A stretch of 64,000 nt of DNA, taken from Psychroflexus maritimus. Its GTDB lineage: Bacteria; Bacteroidota; Bacteroidia; Flavobacteriales; Flavobacteriaceae. Each line of letters opens with the position of its first letter. The first letter of the stretch is position 1. Both the position numbers and the translations under genes were made by a program. The notes beneath the pieces were generated by a model. The model did not search any database. It was not told the origin of the DNA and worked only from the letters and a program-made list of their open reading frames with translations. The DNA is taken from positions 1-64,000 of the forward strand of contig NZ_JAANAS010000033.1 in NCBI RefSeq assembly GCF_011089875.1, given 5' to 3'. This document shows, piece by piece, positions 8,723 through 15,880 of the stretch.

Positions 8723-8890
8723 TTAAGTCTTATCTTTTTTCTTAGGTTCTCTCTTATGTTCCTTGAGTTGTTGCATAAGCATCCATTCTAACTGTCCGTT
8801 GGTGCTACGAAACTCATCTGCGGCCCATTTTTCAATAGCTTTGAGCATGTCTTCGTTAATTCGTAAGGCAAATGCTTTTTTTTTGGACAT
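8723..8890 (-). CDS. small Arc-like ribbon-helix-helix protein
   Basis: An ORF of 55 residues starting MSKKKAFALRINEDMLKAIE and ending KREPKKKDKT. The alternating KAFALRI strand, followed by two helices with WAADEFRSTNGQLEWML, is the pattern of Arc/MetJ ribbon-helix-helix DNA-binding domains. The charged tail is typical of the small Arc-family proteins encoded next to SPFH genes in Bacteroidota. It starts 11 nt after the SPFH stop codon, so it is the second gene of that operon. A DNA-binding role is inferred from the fold; the target is unknown, perhaps its own promoter. Confidence 0.8.
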   Translation of the reverse strand: MSKKKAFALRINEDMLKAIEKWAADEFRSTNGQLEWMLMQQLKEHKREPKKKDKT

Positions 8891-8901
8891 AAATCTATAG
8901 T

Positions 8902-9762
8902 TTAATGATTTAGAGTCCCCGTATTCACTACCGGAGCAGCTTCTTTATCACCACAAAGTACCACCATTAAGTTGCTTACCATAGCTGCTTTTCGTTCTTC
9001 ATCTAAATCAACAACCCCTTTTTGGCTTAATTGCTCAATAGCCATTTCTACCATACTTACTGCTCCTTCTACAATTTTGTGTCGTGCAGCTACAATGGCA
9101 GTGGCTTGTTGACGTTTCAGCATAGCATTGGCTATTTCTTGAGCATAGGCCAAATAACCAATTCGAGCTTCTAAAACTTCAATTCCAGCGGTTGATAATC
9201 GTTCGTCTATTTCTTTTTCTAAAGCTTCACTTACTTCGTTTACACTAGAGCGTAAAGTAATGTCTTCATCGTGACCTTCGTCGGCAAAATTATCGTACGG
9301 ATACATGCTAGCTAATTTTCGTACTGCCGCATCAGTTTGTACGCGTACAAAGTTTTCATAATTATCTACATCAAAAGCGGCTTTGTAGGTGTTTTTAACC
9401 CGCCAAACCAAAATCGTACTAATCATAACTGGGTTACCAAGTTTATCGTTCACTTTTAAGCGTTCACTATCAAAATTGCTAGCGCGGAGGGAAATTTTCT
9501 TTTTGGTGTAAAAGGGATTTGCCCAATAAAATCCATTTTTCTTGACTGTTCCTACGTATTTTCCAAATAATAATAAAACTCTTGAGCCGTTTGGTTGAAC
9601 CATTAAAAACCCCGCAGCCAATACTAAAGCAACAATCATACTCAAAACAGGCCAACCCGTTTTGAATGCAAAAATAAGCCCAATACTTCCTATAAATAAA
9701 AGTAAAAACACAAATAACATAAGGTAGCCATTGGCGGGAACAATAATCTTTTCTTCTTTCAT
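8902..9762 (-). CDS. SPFH/band 7 domain membrane protein
   Basis: A stomatin/prohibitin-type scaffold protein of 286 residues. Two close hydrophobic segments (about 10-31 and 36-53) precede the SPFH domain, which includes VGTVKKNGFYWANPF, SFDSERLKVNDKLGNPV-like sequence and the EALEKEIDERLSTAGIEVLE coiled region. The C-terminus is KRQQATAIVAARHKIVEGAV followed by a short tail. Such proteins form membrane microdomains and often regulate proteases, but no NfeD-type or FtsH partner is here. The only partner is the small Arc-like gene downstream. A -7-like TACCTTTA lies upstream on the minus strand near 9802. Confidence 0.9.
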   Translation of the reverse strand: MKEEKIIVPANGYLMLFVFLLLFIGSIGLIFAFKTGWPVLSMIVALVLAAGFLMVQPNGSRVLLLFGKYVGTVKKNGFYWANPFYTKKKISLRASNFDSERLKVNDKLGNPVMISTILVWRVKNTYKAAFDVDNYENFVRVQTDAAVRKLASMYPYDNFADEGHDEDITLRSSVNEVSEALEKEIDERLSTAGIEVLEARIGYLAYAQEIANAMLKRQQATAIVAARHKIVEGAVSMVEMAIEQLSQKGVVDLDEERKAAMVSNLMVVLCGDKEAAPVVNTGTLNH

Positions 9763-9945
9763 AATTTTTAATTTAGTATAAATATGATATTATTTTGATA
9801 TCGTAAAGGTATGTAATATTTTTAAACACAAACAAATTTATTTGAAAAAATAAATGAAATAATAAAAAATGTATCATTATAAATTTCCTAGCCTAAGTAG
9901 GATAGGTAAGAAGGATTTGCAGATTTTGTAATCTAAGGCCTGTAT

Positions 9946-11541
9946 TTACTTCGTAATCATAGCTTTCAAATCTTCCAGTGTATTAGCCTCTTCCATTTTT
10001 TTGTCGGTTCTCCAACGGGAAATTCTGGGGAAACGGGTGGCAACTCCACTTTTGTGCCGTTTGGATTCGGCTATGCCTTCAAAAGCAATTTCGAATACGT
10101 GATAAGGCTCAACACTGCGTACAGGGCCAAAACGTTCTAAGGTGTGTTTTTTAATCCACGCATCTAAACTTTTAAATTCTTTATCGGTTAAACCGGAATA
10201 AGCTTTGGCAAAAGTGACTAATTCTTTGTGCTCATCGTCCCACAAGCCAAAGGTGTAATCGGTAAAGAGATTGCTTCTTCTTCCGTGTCCGCGCATGGCG
10301 TAGGTAAGTACCGCATCGATGCTAAAAGGGTCGGATTTCCATTTCCACCAATCGCCTTTTTTTCTGCCGACGCCGTAAGTGGAATCTTTGCGTTTAATCA
10401 TTAAACCTTCTGATTTAATTTCTCGGGCATTTTCACGTTCTTTGGCCATTTCATTCCAAGCGAAAAATTCCATGATTTCTGAAAGGTGAAAAACAGAAAT
10501 TTCATCCTTGAAATCGGCATGCAATTGGTCTAAAATTTTTCTTCTTTCGGCAAAGGGTTTCTTCCGAAGGTCTTTGCCTTGAAATTCAAGAATGTCGTAA
10601 GCTTTTAAAATGACAGGCGTTTTTTCCAATAGTTTTTTAGAAACTGTTTTTCTACCAATGCGGGTTTGTAAGTCTTTAAAACTTCCTATTTCATTATTTG
10701 GATAGGCTAAAATTTCACCATCCAATACGGTTCCGTTGGGAAGTTTACCTACAAAATCTTCAAATTCTGGATATTTATCGGTCACCAATTCCTCACCACG
10801 ACTCCACACAAAGAGTTGATTTTTACGAATAATCACCTGACTTCGAATGCCGTCCCATTTGTGTTCGGCTAACCAATCTGATGGATTACCTAAATTGCTG
10901 GGTTGGTCTTCAATGGCATAAGCTAAATAAAACGGATACGGTTTAGAAAGGTAATCGGCTTCGTTTTCTTCTAAAATAAGCTCTTGATAGCTGATTTTAT
11001 TAGGATTCCAATTCCCCATTAATTTAAAGGCTAAAATTTCTTCATCAATTCCGGTGGATTTGGCTAAGGCACGCGTCATCAATTTCTGACTTACACCAAT
11101 TCTAAAACCGCCTGTAATTAACTTGGTAAAAACAAAACGTTCGTAGTAATTGAGTTTTTTCCAATTGGAAACCAAGTATTCTTTTTTGACTTCGTCAGAT
11201 TCTTTTTTTAAAGCTAACATTTCTTCTAAGTATTGTGTTAGGCTTTTTTCGGTTTCTTGTTGAGAATCGGGAATCACTAAAGCTATGGTTTCGGCTAAAT
11301 CGCCTACAATATGGTAGGATTCTTCAAAAAGCCATAGCGGAATGTTTGCCAATTCCGAAGCATACTCACGGATTACAGTCGTATTCACTGGTCGTGGTGG
11401 ACGCCGATGTGAAAGAATAGCAATGGTCCAAACCTTATCTTTATCAGATGCCTGCTGAAAATAATCCGCCAATGCTTCTACCTTCAAATTGGTTTTGTTG
11501 GTGGAGTCGATGGTTTTAATAAGTTGGGCAAATGCTTTCAT
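9946..11541 (-). CDS. ATP-dependent DNA ligase
   Basis: An accessory ATP-dependent DNA ligase (531 residues) that seals nicks using ATP, distinct from the replicative NAD-dependent LigA. The N-terminal DNA-binding domain (about 1-200) includes NYYERFVFTKLITGGFRIGV. The nucleotidyltransferase core has motif I as AEHKWDGIRSQ, with the AMP-accepting Lys near residue 230, plus DGEILAY, EGLMIKR and WWKWK. The OB-fold C-terminus ends in RWRTDKKMEEANTLEDL. It follows the metallo-beta-lactamase-fold exonuclease gene, so this is the Lig member of the ligase-associated repair set. The helicase and phosphoesterase members are not downstream, where an SPFH gene lies instead. Confidence 0.94.
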   Translation of the reverse strand: MKAFAQLIKTIDSTNKTNLKVEALADYFQQASDKDKVWTIAILSHRRPPRPVNTTVIREYASELANIPLWLFEESYHIVGDLAETIALVIPDSQQETEKSLTQYLEEMLALKKESDEVKKEYLVSNWKKLNYYERFVFTKLITGGFRIGVSQKLMTRALAKSTGIDEEILAFKLMGNWNPNKISYQELILEENEADYLSKPYPFYLAYAIEDQPSNLGNPSDWLAEHKWDGIRSQVIIRKNQLFVWSRGEELVTDKYPEFEDFVGKLPNGTVLDGEILAYPNNEIGSFKDLQTRIGRKTVSKKLLEKTPVILKAYDILEFQGKDLRKKPFAERRKILDQLHADFKDEISVFHLSEIMEFFAWNEMAKERENAREIKSEGLMIKRKDSTYGVGRKKGDWWKWKSDPFSIDAVLTYAMRGHGRRSNLFTDYTFGLWDDEHKELVTFAKAYSGLTDKEFKSLDAWIKKHTLERFGPVRSVEPYHVFEIAFEGIAESKRHKSGVATRFPRISRWRTDKKMEEANTLEDLKAMITK

Positions 11542-11552
11542 TTTTAAAGATT

Positions 11553-11611
11553 AGCCCCCTAGCCCCCAAAGGGGGAATTCTTTAAATTCCCCCTTTGGGG
11601 GCTAGGGGGCT
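11553..11611. repeat. perfect inverted repeat, 27-bp arms, 5-nt loop
   Basis: The left arm is 11553-11579, the loop 11580-11584 (CTTTA) and the right arm 11585-11611; the arms are perfectly complementary. They consist of blocks of C and G around AGCCCCCTAGCCCCC, far richer in GC than the surroundings. The right arm lies inside the last ten codons and stop of the exonuclease gene. The left arm lies in the short gap before the ligase start. It looks like an inserted palindromic repeat unit. Confidence 0.9.
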
Positions 11612-12586
11612 TTCATACTGTGTTTTTTCAGTTCTGGCATCATAGCCAAGTTCGCGTAAATACTTAGCAAAAATATCGGTATAACCATGGGTGCAAATTA
11701 CTTTTTCACAACCTGTTGCTTTAATGGAATTAATGATTCCGTTCCAATCGCAGTGGTCGCTTAGCACAAAACCTTTATCGATGGCTCGGCGGCGTCTTGC
11801 TCCTCTAAAGGTCATCCATCCACTGGCGGAAGCGGTAACATAAGGTGTCATTTTTTTAATCCATGTGCTACCGTGAGCACTTGGCGGTGCAATGACTAAA
11901 TTTCCGTTGAGTTCGGTTTTGGTGGTTTCTCTAGTAATTAATTGAGTAGGGGGAAAGTCTATTAAATTTCGCAAAACTTCCGTCATATTTTCAATAGCGC
12001 CATGGGTGTAAATTTTTCCAATTTCAGGATTGAGATGCTTTAATAAGCGTTGGGCTTTCCCTAAGGAATACCCAAACAAAACTGAAGTTCTACCCTCGGC
12101 TTGATTTTGTTTCCACCATTGGTTGATTTCTTCAAAAACTTTGGCTTGGGGTTTCCATTTAAAAGTGGGTAAACCAAAGGTACATTCGGTGATGAACGTA
12201 TGGCAAGGGACAGGTTCAAAAGGTGAACAAACACCGTCTGCTTCATCTTTATAATCGCCAGAAAACACCCAAACTTCGCCTTTGTGTTCTACCCTAACTT
12301 GAGCACTTCCTATAATGTGACCAGCAGGATGTAAGCTAAATTTCACATTGTTAATAATAAAACTTTCGCCGTAGGCTTTGCCTTCAATATTTACTTCTCC
12401 CAAACGATGCTCGACAATGGGCACGTTATCGTGATGCGTAATGTACTTTTGATGTCCCCATCGTGAGTGGTCTGCATGCCCATGAGAAATAATGACTTTA
12501 TCTACAGGCTTCCATGCGTCGATATACACATTAGCTGCTTCACAATAAATGCCTTTAGAATTAAAAGCCAATAAGGGAGTTTTCAT
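11582..12586 (-). CDS. ligase-associated DNA exonuclease, MBL fold
   Basis: A metallo-beta-lactamase/beta-CASP-type nuclease of 334 residues, of the kind encoded with accessory ATP-dependent ligases. The metal site is visible: VIISHGHADHSRWGH (HxHxDH) near residue 34-45, HPAGHIIGSAQ near 88, VFSGDYKDE near 112, and SDHCDWNGI with CTHGYTD near the C-terminus. It starts at the ATG at 12586, about 18 nt after a -7-like element. The final residues SPLAPKGGI are encoded by the inverted repeat and probably do not belong to the ancestral protein, whose end would be close to residue 325. The ligase follows 40 nt downstream. Confidence 0.92.
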   Translation of the reverse strand: MKTPLLAFNSKGIYCEAANVYIDAWKPVDKVIISHGHADHSRWGHQKYITHHDNVPIVEHRLGEVNIEGKAYGESFIINNVKFSLHPAGHIIGSAQVRVEHKGEVWVFSGDYKDEADGVCSPFEPVPCHTFITECTFGLPTFKWKPQAKVFEEINQWWKQNQAEGRTSVLFGYSLGKAQRLLKHLNPEIGKIYTHGAIENMTEVLRNLIDFPPTQLITRETTKTELNGNLVIAPPSAHGSTWIKKMTPYVTASASGWMTFRGARRRRAIDKGFVLSDHCDWNGIINSIKATGCEKVICTHGYTDIFAKYLRELGYDARTEKTQYESPLAPKGGI

Positions 12587-12824
12587 TACTTTTTTATATA
12601 TTCACAAAGTAAGTAAAAGAAAGAGGTTGGCAAAAAGCGATTTCAAAAATTCGTAATAATTTAACTGAACAATAATTATAAATAAGGATTAGTCGTAAGG
12701 ATTTTAAAATAATAATTAGCTAACTATTTACAGGTATTTTCATTTTTGAATAAATAATGCAGTTAGTAAAACCAAAAATTTTTAATCTATAAAAAACAGC
12801 TAAACTAGAAAAATTGATTAATGT
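12587..12824. other. AT-rich intergenic region
   Basis: About 240 bp with no credible gene. Apart from the exonuclease promoter element at its left end, it holds only AT-rich sequence. Confidence 0.5.
12605..12612 (-). promoter_or_regulatory. -7-like element of the exonuclease-ligase operon
   Basis: Minus-strand TTACTTTG, one base from TAnnTTTG, 18 nt before the exonuclease ATG. Confidence 0.45.
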
Positions 12825-13214
12825 TTAATCTGAAAAACAATCACTAAAACTAGGTTTTAGTGGTTTGTATAAAATTTTTTTAAGGCTTTTCGATTTAATA
12901 TCTTTTAAGTAAGATTGGTATTCTGGAGAGGAAATGAGTACAGGTTGGAATGGAATTGCTCTTTTATGCTTTTTGTATAGTTCTTCTAAATAGAGGATAA
13001 AATCAATTCCTGAATGTTCATTATTTACTGGATGGGATGAAATCACATAAATACATTCTATTGGTAAATTTGTCTTCATAAAATTATAAGCTTGATTTAT
13101 ATCATTGAAATCAATACACATAAAATCAGTTGTTTCTAATAGAATTTCTTTACAAAACAGAGAAGACTCCTTGTCTTGTAGGAGTAGAACAAATTTATTT
13201 TCATTGGTATTCAT
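12825..13214 (-). CDS. hypothetical protein, degenerate receiver-like
   Basis: I do not recognise a named family for these 129 residues. The pattern of secondary structure resembles a CheY-type receiver: an FVLLLQDKES strand (only one of the usual acidic pair, Asp14), an IYVISSHPV strand where the phospho-Asp would be (Ser59/Ser60 instead), VLISSPEY with Ser in the Thr/Ser position, and ILYKPLKPS with the conserved Lys-Pro (Lys118). If it is a receiver, it cannot be phosphorylated in the normal way. No histidine kinase or output domain is adjacent. It is a lone gene preceded by a 10-bp tandem repeat array. The fold assignment is inference. Confidence 0.5.
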   Translation of the reverse strand: MNTNENKFVLLLQDKESSLFCKEILLETTDFMCIDFNDINQAYNFMKTNLPIECIYVISSHPVNNEHSGIDFILYLEELYKKHKRAIPFQPVLISSPEYQSYLKDIKSKSLKKILYKPLKPSFSDCFSD

Positions 13215-13240
13215 ATGAAATGAATAGTTAATTTAACTTA

Positions 13241-13340
13241 TGAAGAATGAAGATGAATGAAGAAGAATAAAGAAGAATAAAGAAGAATAAAGAAGAATAA
13301 AGAAGAATAAAGAAGAATAAAGAAGAATAAAGAAGAATAA
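13241..13340. repeat. 10-bp tandem repeat array (AGAAGAATAA)n
   Basis: Eight exact copies of AGAAGAATAA fill 13261-13340, and two diverged copies (TGAAGAATGA, AGATGAATGA) fill 13241-13260. The array begins 27 bp upstream of the ATG of the minus-strand receiver-like gene. It lies between that gene and the terminator of the T9SS operon, so it is non-coding. Confidence 0.95.
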
Positions 13341-13357
13341 ATTAGTTTAATTAGATA

Positions 13358-13398
13358 TAAAAAAATACCACGCACTACTAATAGGAGAGTGCGTGGTA
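13358..13398 (-). terminator. intrinsic terminator of the T9SS protein operon
   Basis: The arms TACCACGCACT (13366-13376) and AGTGCGTGGTA (13388-13398) are perfectly complementary, 11 bp with an 11-nt loop. On the minus strand the stem is followed by a U-run (A-tract 13359-13365). Confidence 0.9.
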
Positions 13399-13409
13399 AT
13401 TAGTTGAAT

Positions 13410-13631
13410 TTATTTTTTATTTTTTATTTTTTTAATCCCTAATAAAGAACCAATGCTTAAAAATAAGTAGAGAATAATATTACCAAAAATGGGTACATCA
13501 ATTTGATTAGTAGAATCACCATCTCCTCCTGGAAGTGGAAAATTACTACCATCTTGTTGAGCGAAAGTTACTAAGCTGATTAAAAACAAAGAAAAAAAGA
13601 ACAGTATAGTTAATTTATTAATATTTTTCAT
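13410..13631 (-). CDS. small secreted membrane-tailed protein
   Basis: A protein of 73 residues with a clear N-terminal signal peptide (LTILFFFSLFLISLVTFAQ), a short Gly/Asp-rich middle (FPLPGGDGDSTNQ) and a C-terminal hydrophobic helix ending in a basic tail (LGIKKIKNKK). The signal, short linker, hydrophobic helix and lysine-tail design resembles the small PID-CTERM-type proteins of flavobacteria, though the canonical PIDGG motif is not intact (QIDVPIFG). It starts 2 nt after the stop of the T9SS surface protein and ends just before the terminator, so the two are one operon. Function unknown; it may help anchor or export the larger partner. Confidence 0.65.
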   Translation of the reverse strand: MKNINKLTILFFFSLFLISLVTFAQQDGSNFPLPGGDGDSTNQIDVPIFGNIILYLFLSIGSLLGIKKIKNKK

Positions 13632-13633
13632 GA

Positions 13634-15595
13634 TTATTTAATTTGTAATTTTAGGTTGTAGTTTCTTTCATTACTTTGAACTTTAACAAAGTAAACACCA
13701 GTTGCAGCTTTAAAATCGGTTACACTTAAAGTTTTATTAGCTTCAAAATTTTTAGTATATACTTTTTGACCTAATTGATTATATACAGCAACTTGAGTTT
13801 CTCCCATAATATTCTCGCCTGCTATTTTAAAGCTTCCGCTAGATGGGTTTGGATATAAGCTAATAGCGTCATTATCAAATTCGTCTGTGCTAAAGGTTTC
13901 ATCACCAAATACAATTTGAAATCTTAAATCGTCTATTGATTCAGAAATACCTTCATCAACTTGAAATTCGTAAGTAAAATGATCACTATCAACAAGAATC
14001 ATTTCCTCTGTATAATTATCTTTAATAAAGATTTCATGATTAAATTCATTAACTAAATCAACTTCAAAAATATAATCTGTATGTCTAAAGTTGTTCAGTT
14101 GAAGTTGAAGAACTTCAAACTCCACAGGATTATTTCTATATTCAACAGAATAACGATCAGCATCAATTAATCGAGAAAGAGTTTCATCGATGTTTCTTGG
14201 ATGAAGGTAATCATCTTCTGCACTATTCATATTACTGTCTCCAAAATTAATTCTAATCCCATCAAGTGCTAAGCCATGTGGCGTATAATCATCGGCGGGG
14301 TGAATTTTAAGATTAATGTACTTCTCCATTGCAAAAGTTGCTGTTGGATTAGCATCATCTGTTTTCTTGTGTGCTTCTTTAAAAGTAATAGAAGGAGTCC
14401 CACTTGCGGCTGTTTGAACAAAAGCAGCTTGCATAGGTTGTAAAAATTCATTTCCGTCACTACCGTTTGCAGTTGTACCGCCATCATTTAAAACAATAGT
14501 AGCATAACCTCCATTTCCACTAATATTCGGGTCCCAAATGTAATAGTGTGTAGATTTAATACCTGTAGTAGATGCATCTGTTAAAACCGCATCCATATCG
14601 ACTTGTGAATGATACGGGTTACCAATTAAGTTAAAATCATCATTTGTAGTTGATAATGTAGTCAAAGCAGTCATATCACCAATATTTAATTCACCTCTAT
14701 TTCTCAATACAGTTTCTGGTGAATTTGTGTCGTCAATAGATGTGTCAACTGATCTATCCCCTCTAACTAAGATTCTATAGGCTGTAGGAGATGCTAAAGT
14801 TTCAGTATCTACATCTGGTAAAACTCCCCAAGCTTGATTTACATTATCAAAAGTAAATAAGGAATTCCAACCCGAAGTGTTTTCGTCAAAACCATTAGCA
14901 GGATCCCCTGTTATATGTGTACCAAAACCTGGCACTGGGTTCTGTGTATGAATTGTTGCACCTTCCATCCAGTTAGCTTGAATGCTTGTGGCAGTTGTTA
15001 CTGAGGGAGAGATAAAGCGCCAAGCCCTATTAGCTGTAAAGTAACGCTCGCTTTCTAGACGTGCTGTACCACCTGTTGAAGGTAAAACTTGTGCTACTTG
15101 AGTTGCGCTTCGGTTCAATAGAGTAATCACTCCCGCCGTAGGATCATCGGCATTTAAGGTTCCAGCAGTTGAGGTAAAGTGATTTCTTATGCCTAGATGA
15201 CCAGCTGTTACATCAACAGTGCCTCCGTCTTTATCTAGCACTACATACTTCACTTCATCGCCTATCTGAGTTGTTGCATCTCTATCTTGGAACTTATACA
15301 CATCGGTAGAACTAGAATTAGAGCCACCGCTTCCAATAACTAAGCGTGTTTCAGTAAAAGTTAAGGTTGCAGTTGAAGCCGAGTTATCTAAGCCTCCATC
15401 AACAACAAAATCAGGTTGATCACTTGCTTGAGTTTGTTCTTTAAACTCAATAGTGCCTTCATTTACTACATCTTCATTGGTATAAATTACCAATTCTCCG
15501 TCGGAAGTAAAATTACTGCCATCAGAGACAAATAATTGACCATAACTTACACCAAAGCATAAGAATAGAGCCAGGATTGAAATAATTTTTTTCAT
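13634..15595 (-). CDS. T9SS type A sorting domain-containing surface protein
   Basis: A large secreted protein of 653 residues. A signal peptide (about 1-19, ending GVSYGQ) is followed by a long Ser/Thr/Asp-rich region with repeated beta-strand-like segments and no recognisable enzyme domain. The last ~75 residues are a type IX secretion system sorting domain: ISLYPNPSSGSFKI, VYNQLGQKVYTKNF, ATGVYFVKVQS and a final LKLQIK. It should be exported across the outer membrane by T9SS and attached to the cell surface. Such proteins often act as adhesins or surface-layer elements, but the specific role cannot be read here. First gene of a two-gene operon. Confidence 0.88.
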   Translation of the reverse strand: MKKIISILALFLCFGVSYGQLFVSDGSNFTSDGELVIYTNEDVVNEGTIEFKEQTQASDQPDFVVDGGLDNSASTATLTFTETRLVIGSGGSNSSSTDVYKFQDRDATTQIGDEVKYVVLDKDGGTVDVTAGHLGIRNHFTSTAGTLNADDPTAGVITLLNRSATQVAQVLPSTGGTARLESERYFTANRAWRFISPSVTTATSIQANWMEGATIHTQNPVPGFGTHITGDPANGFDENTSGWNSLFTFDNVNQAWGVLPDVDTETLASPTAYRILVRGDRSVDTSIDDTNSPETVLRNRGELNIGDMTALTTLSTTNDDFNLIGNPYHSQVDMDAVLTDASTTGIKSTHYYIWDPNISGNGGYATIVLNDGGTTANGSDGNEFLQPMQAAFVQTAASGTPSITFKEAHKKTDDANPTATFAMEKYINLKIHPADDYTPHGLALDGIRINFGDSNMNSAEDDYLHPRNIDETLSRLIDADRYSVEYRNNPVEFEVLQLQLNNFRHTDYIFEVDLVNEFNHEIFIKDNYTEEMILVDSDHFTYEFQVDEGISESIDDLRFQIVFGDETFSTDEFDNDAISLYPNPSSGSFKIAGENIMGETQVAVYNQLGQKVYTKNFEANKTLSVTDFKAATGVYFVKVQSNERNYNLKLQIK

Positions 15596-15640
15596 GTTAT
15601 TTTTATTTTAGTTCAAGGATTCGATTACAGAATCAGTATG

Positions 15641-15648
15641 CAAATTTA
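15641..15648 (-). promoter_or_regulatory. -7 element TAAATTTG of the T9SS operon
   Basis: An exact match to TAnnTTTG on the minus strand, 45 nt before the ATG at 15595. No clear -33 element was seen. Confidence 0.6.
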
Positions 15649-15833
15649 GTAATGTAGCTTATTTGACTCTGTGACTTTCAAGGCAAATAATGTTTTAAAA
15701 AGGTTTAATTTGTCGTATCAAGGAGTGAAGTATTAGTTTTATTAAAAAGAAGACAACGCGCCTCTCTTTTAGCTTATTTCGATTACTAAATCATTCAAGT
15801 AAAACATAATTTTACCAAATAACTGAATTGTTG

Positions 15834-15841
15834 TACATTTG
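15834..15841 (+). promoter_or_regulatory. -7 element TACATTTG of trhO
   Basis: An exact match to TAnnTTTG followed by C, 39 nt before the trhO ATG. Confidence 0.6.
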
Positions 15842-15880
15842 CCAAAATTTTCTTATTCATTTAATTAAAACAAGTATAGC

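Noticed and set aside
9946-13214. A new defence system (ligase, nuclease and receiver-like gene together)
   Set aside because: The ligase and exonuclease are a known repair pair with their own promoter; the receiver-like gene is 238 bp away behind that promoter and has no link other than being next to it.
13241-13340. CRISPR array
   Set aside because: The 10-bp units are directly adjacent with no spacers; it is a simple tandem repeat.
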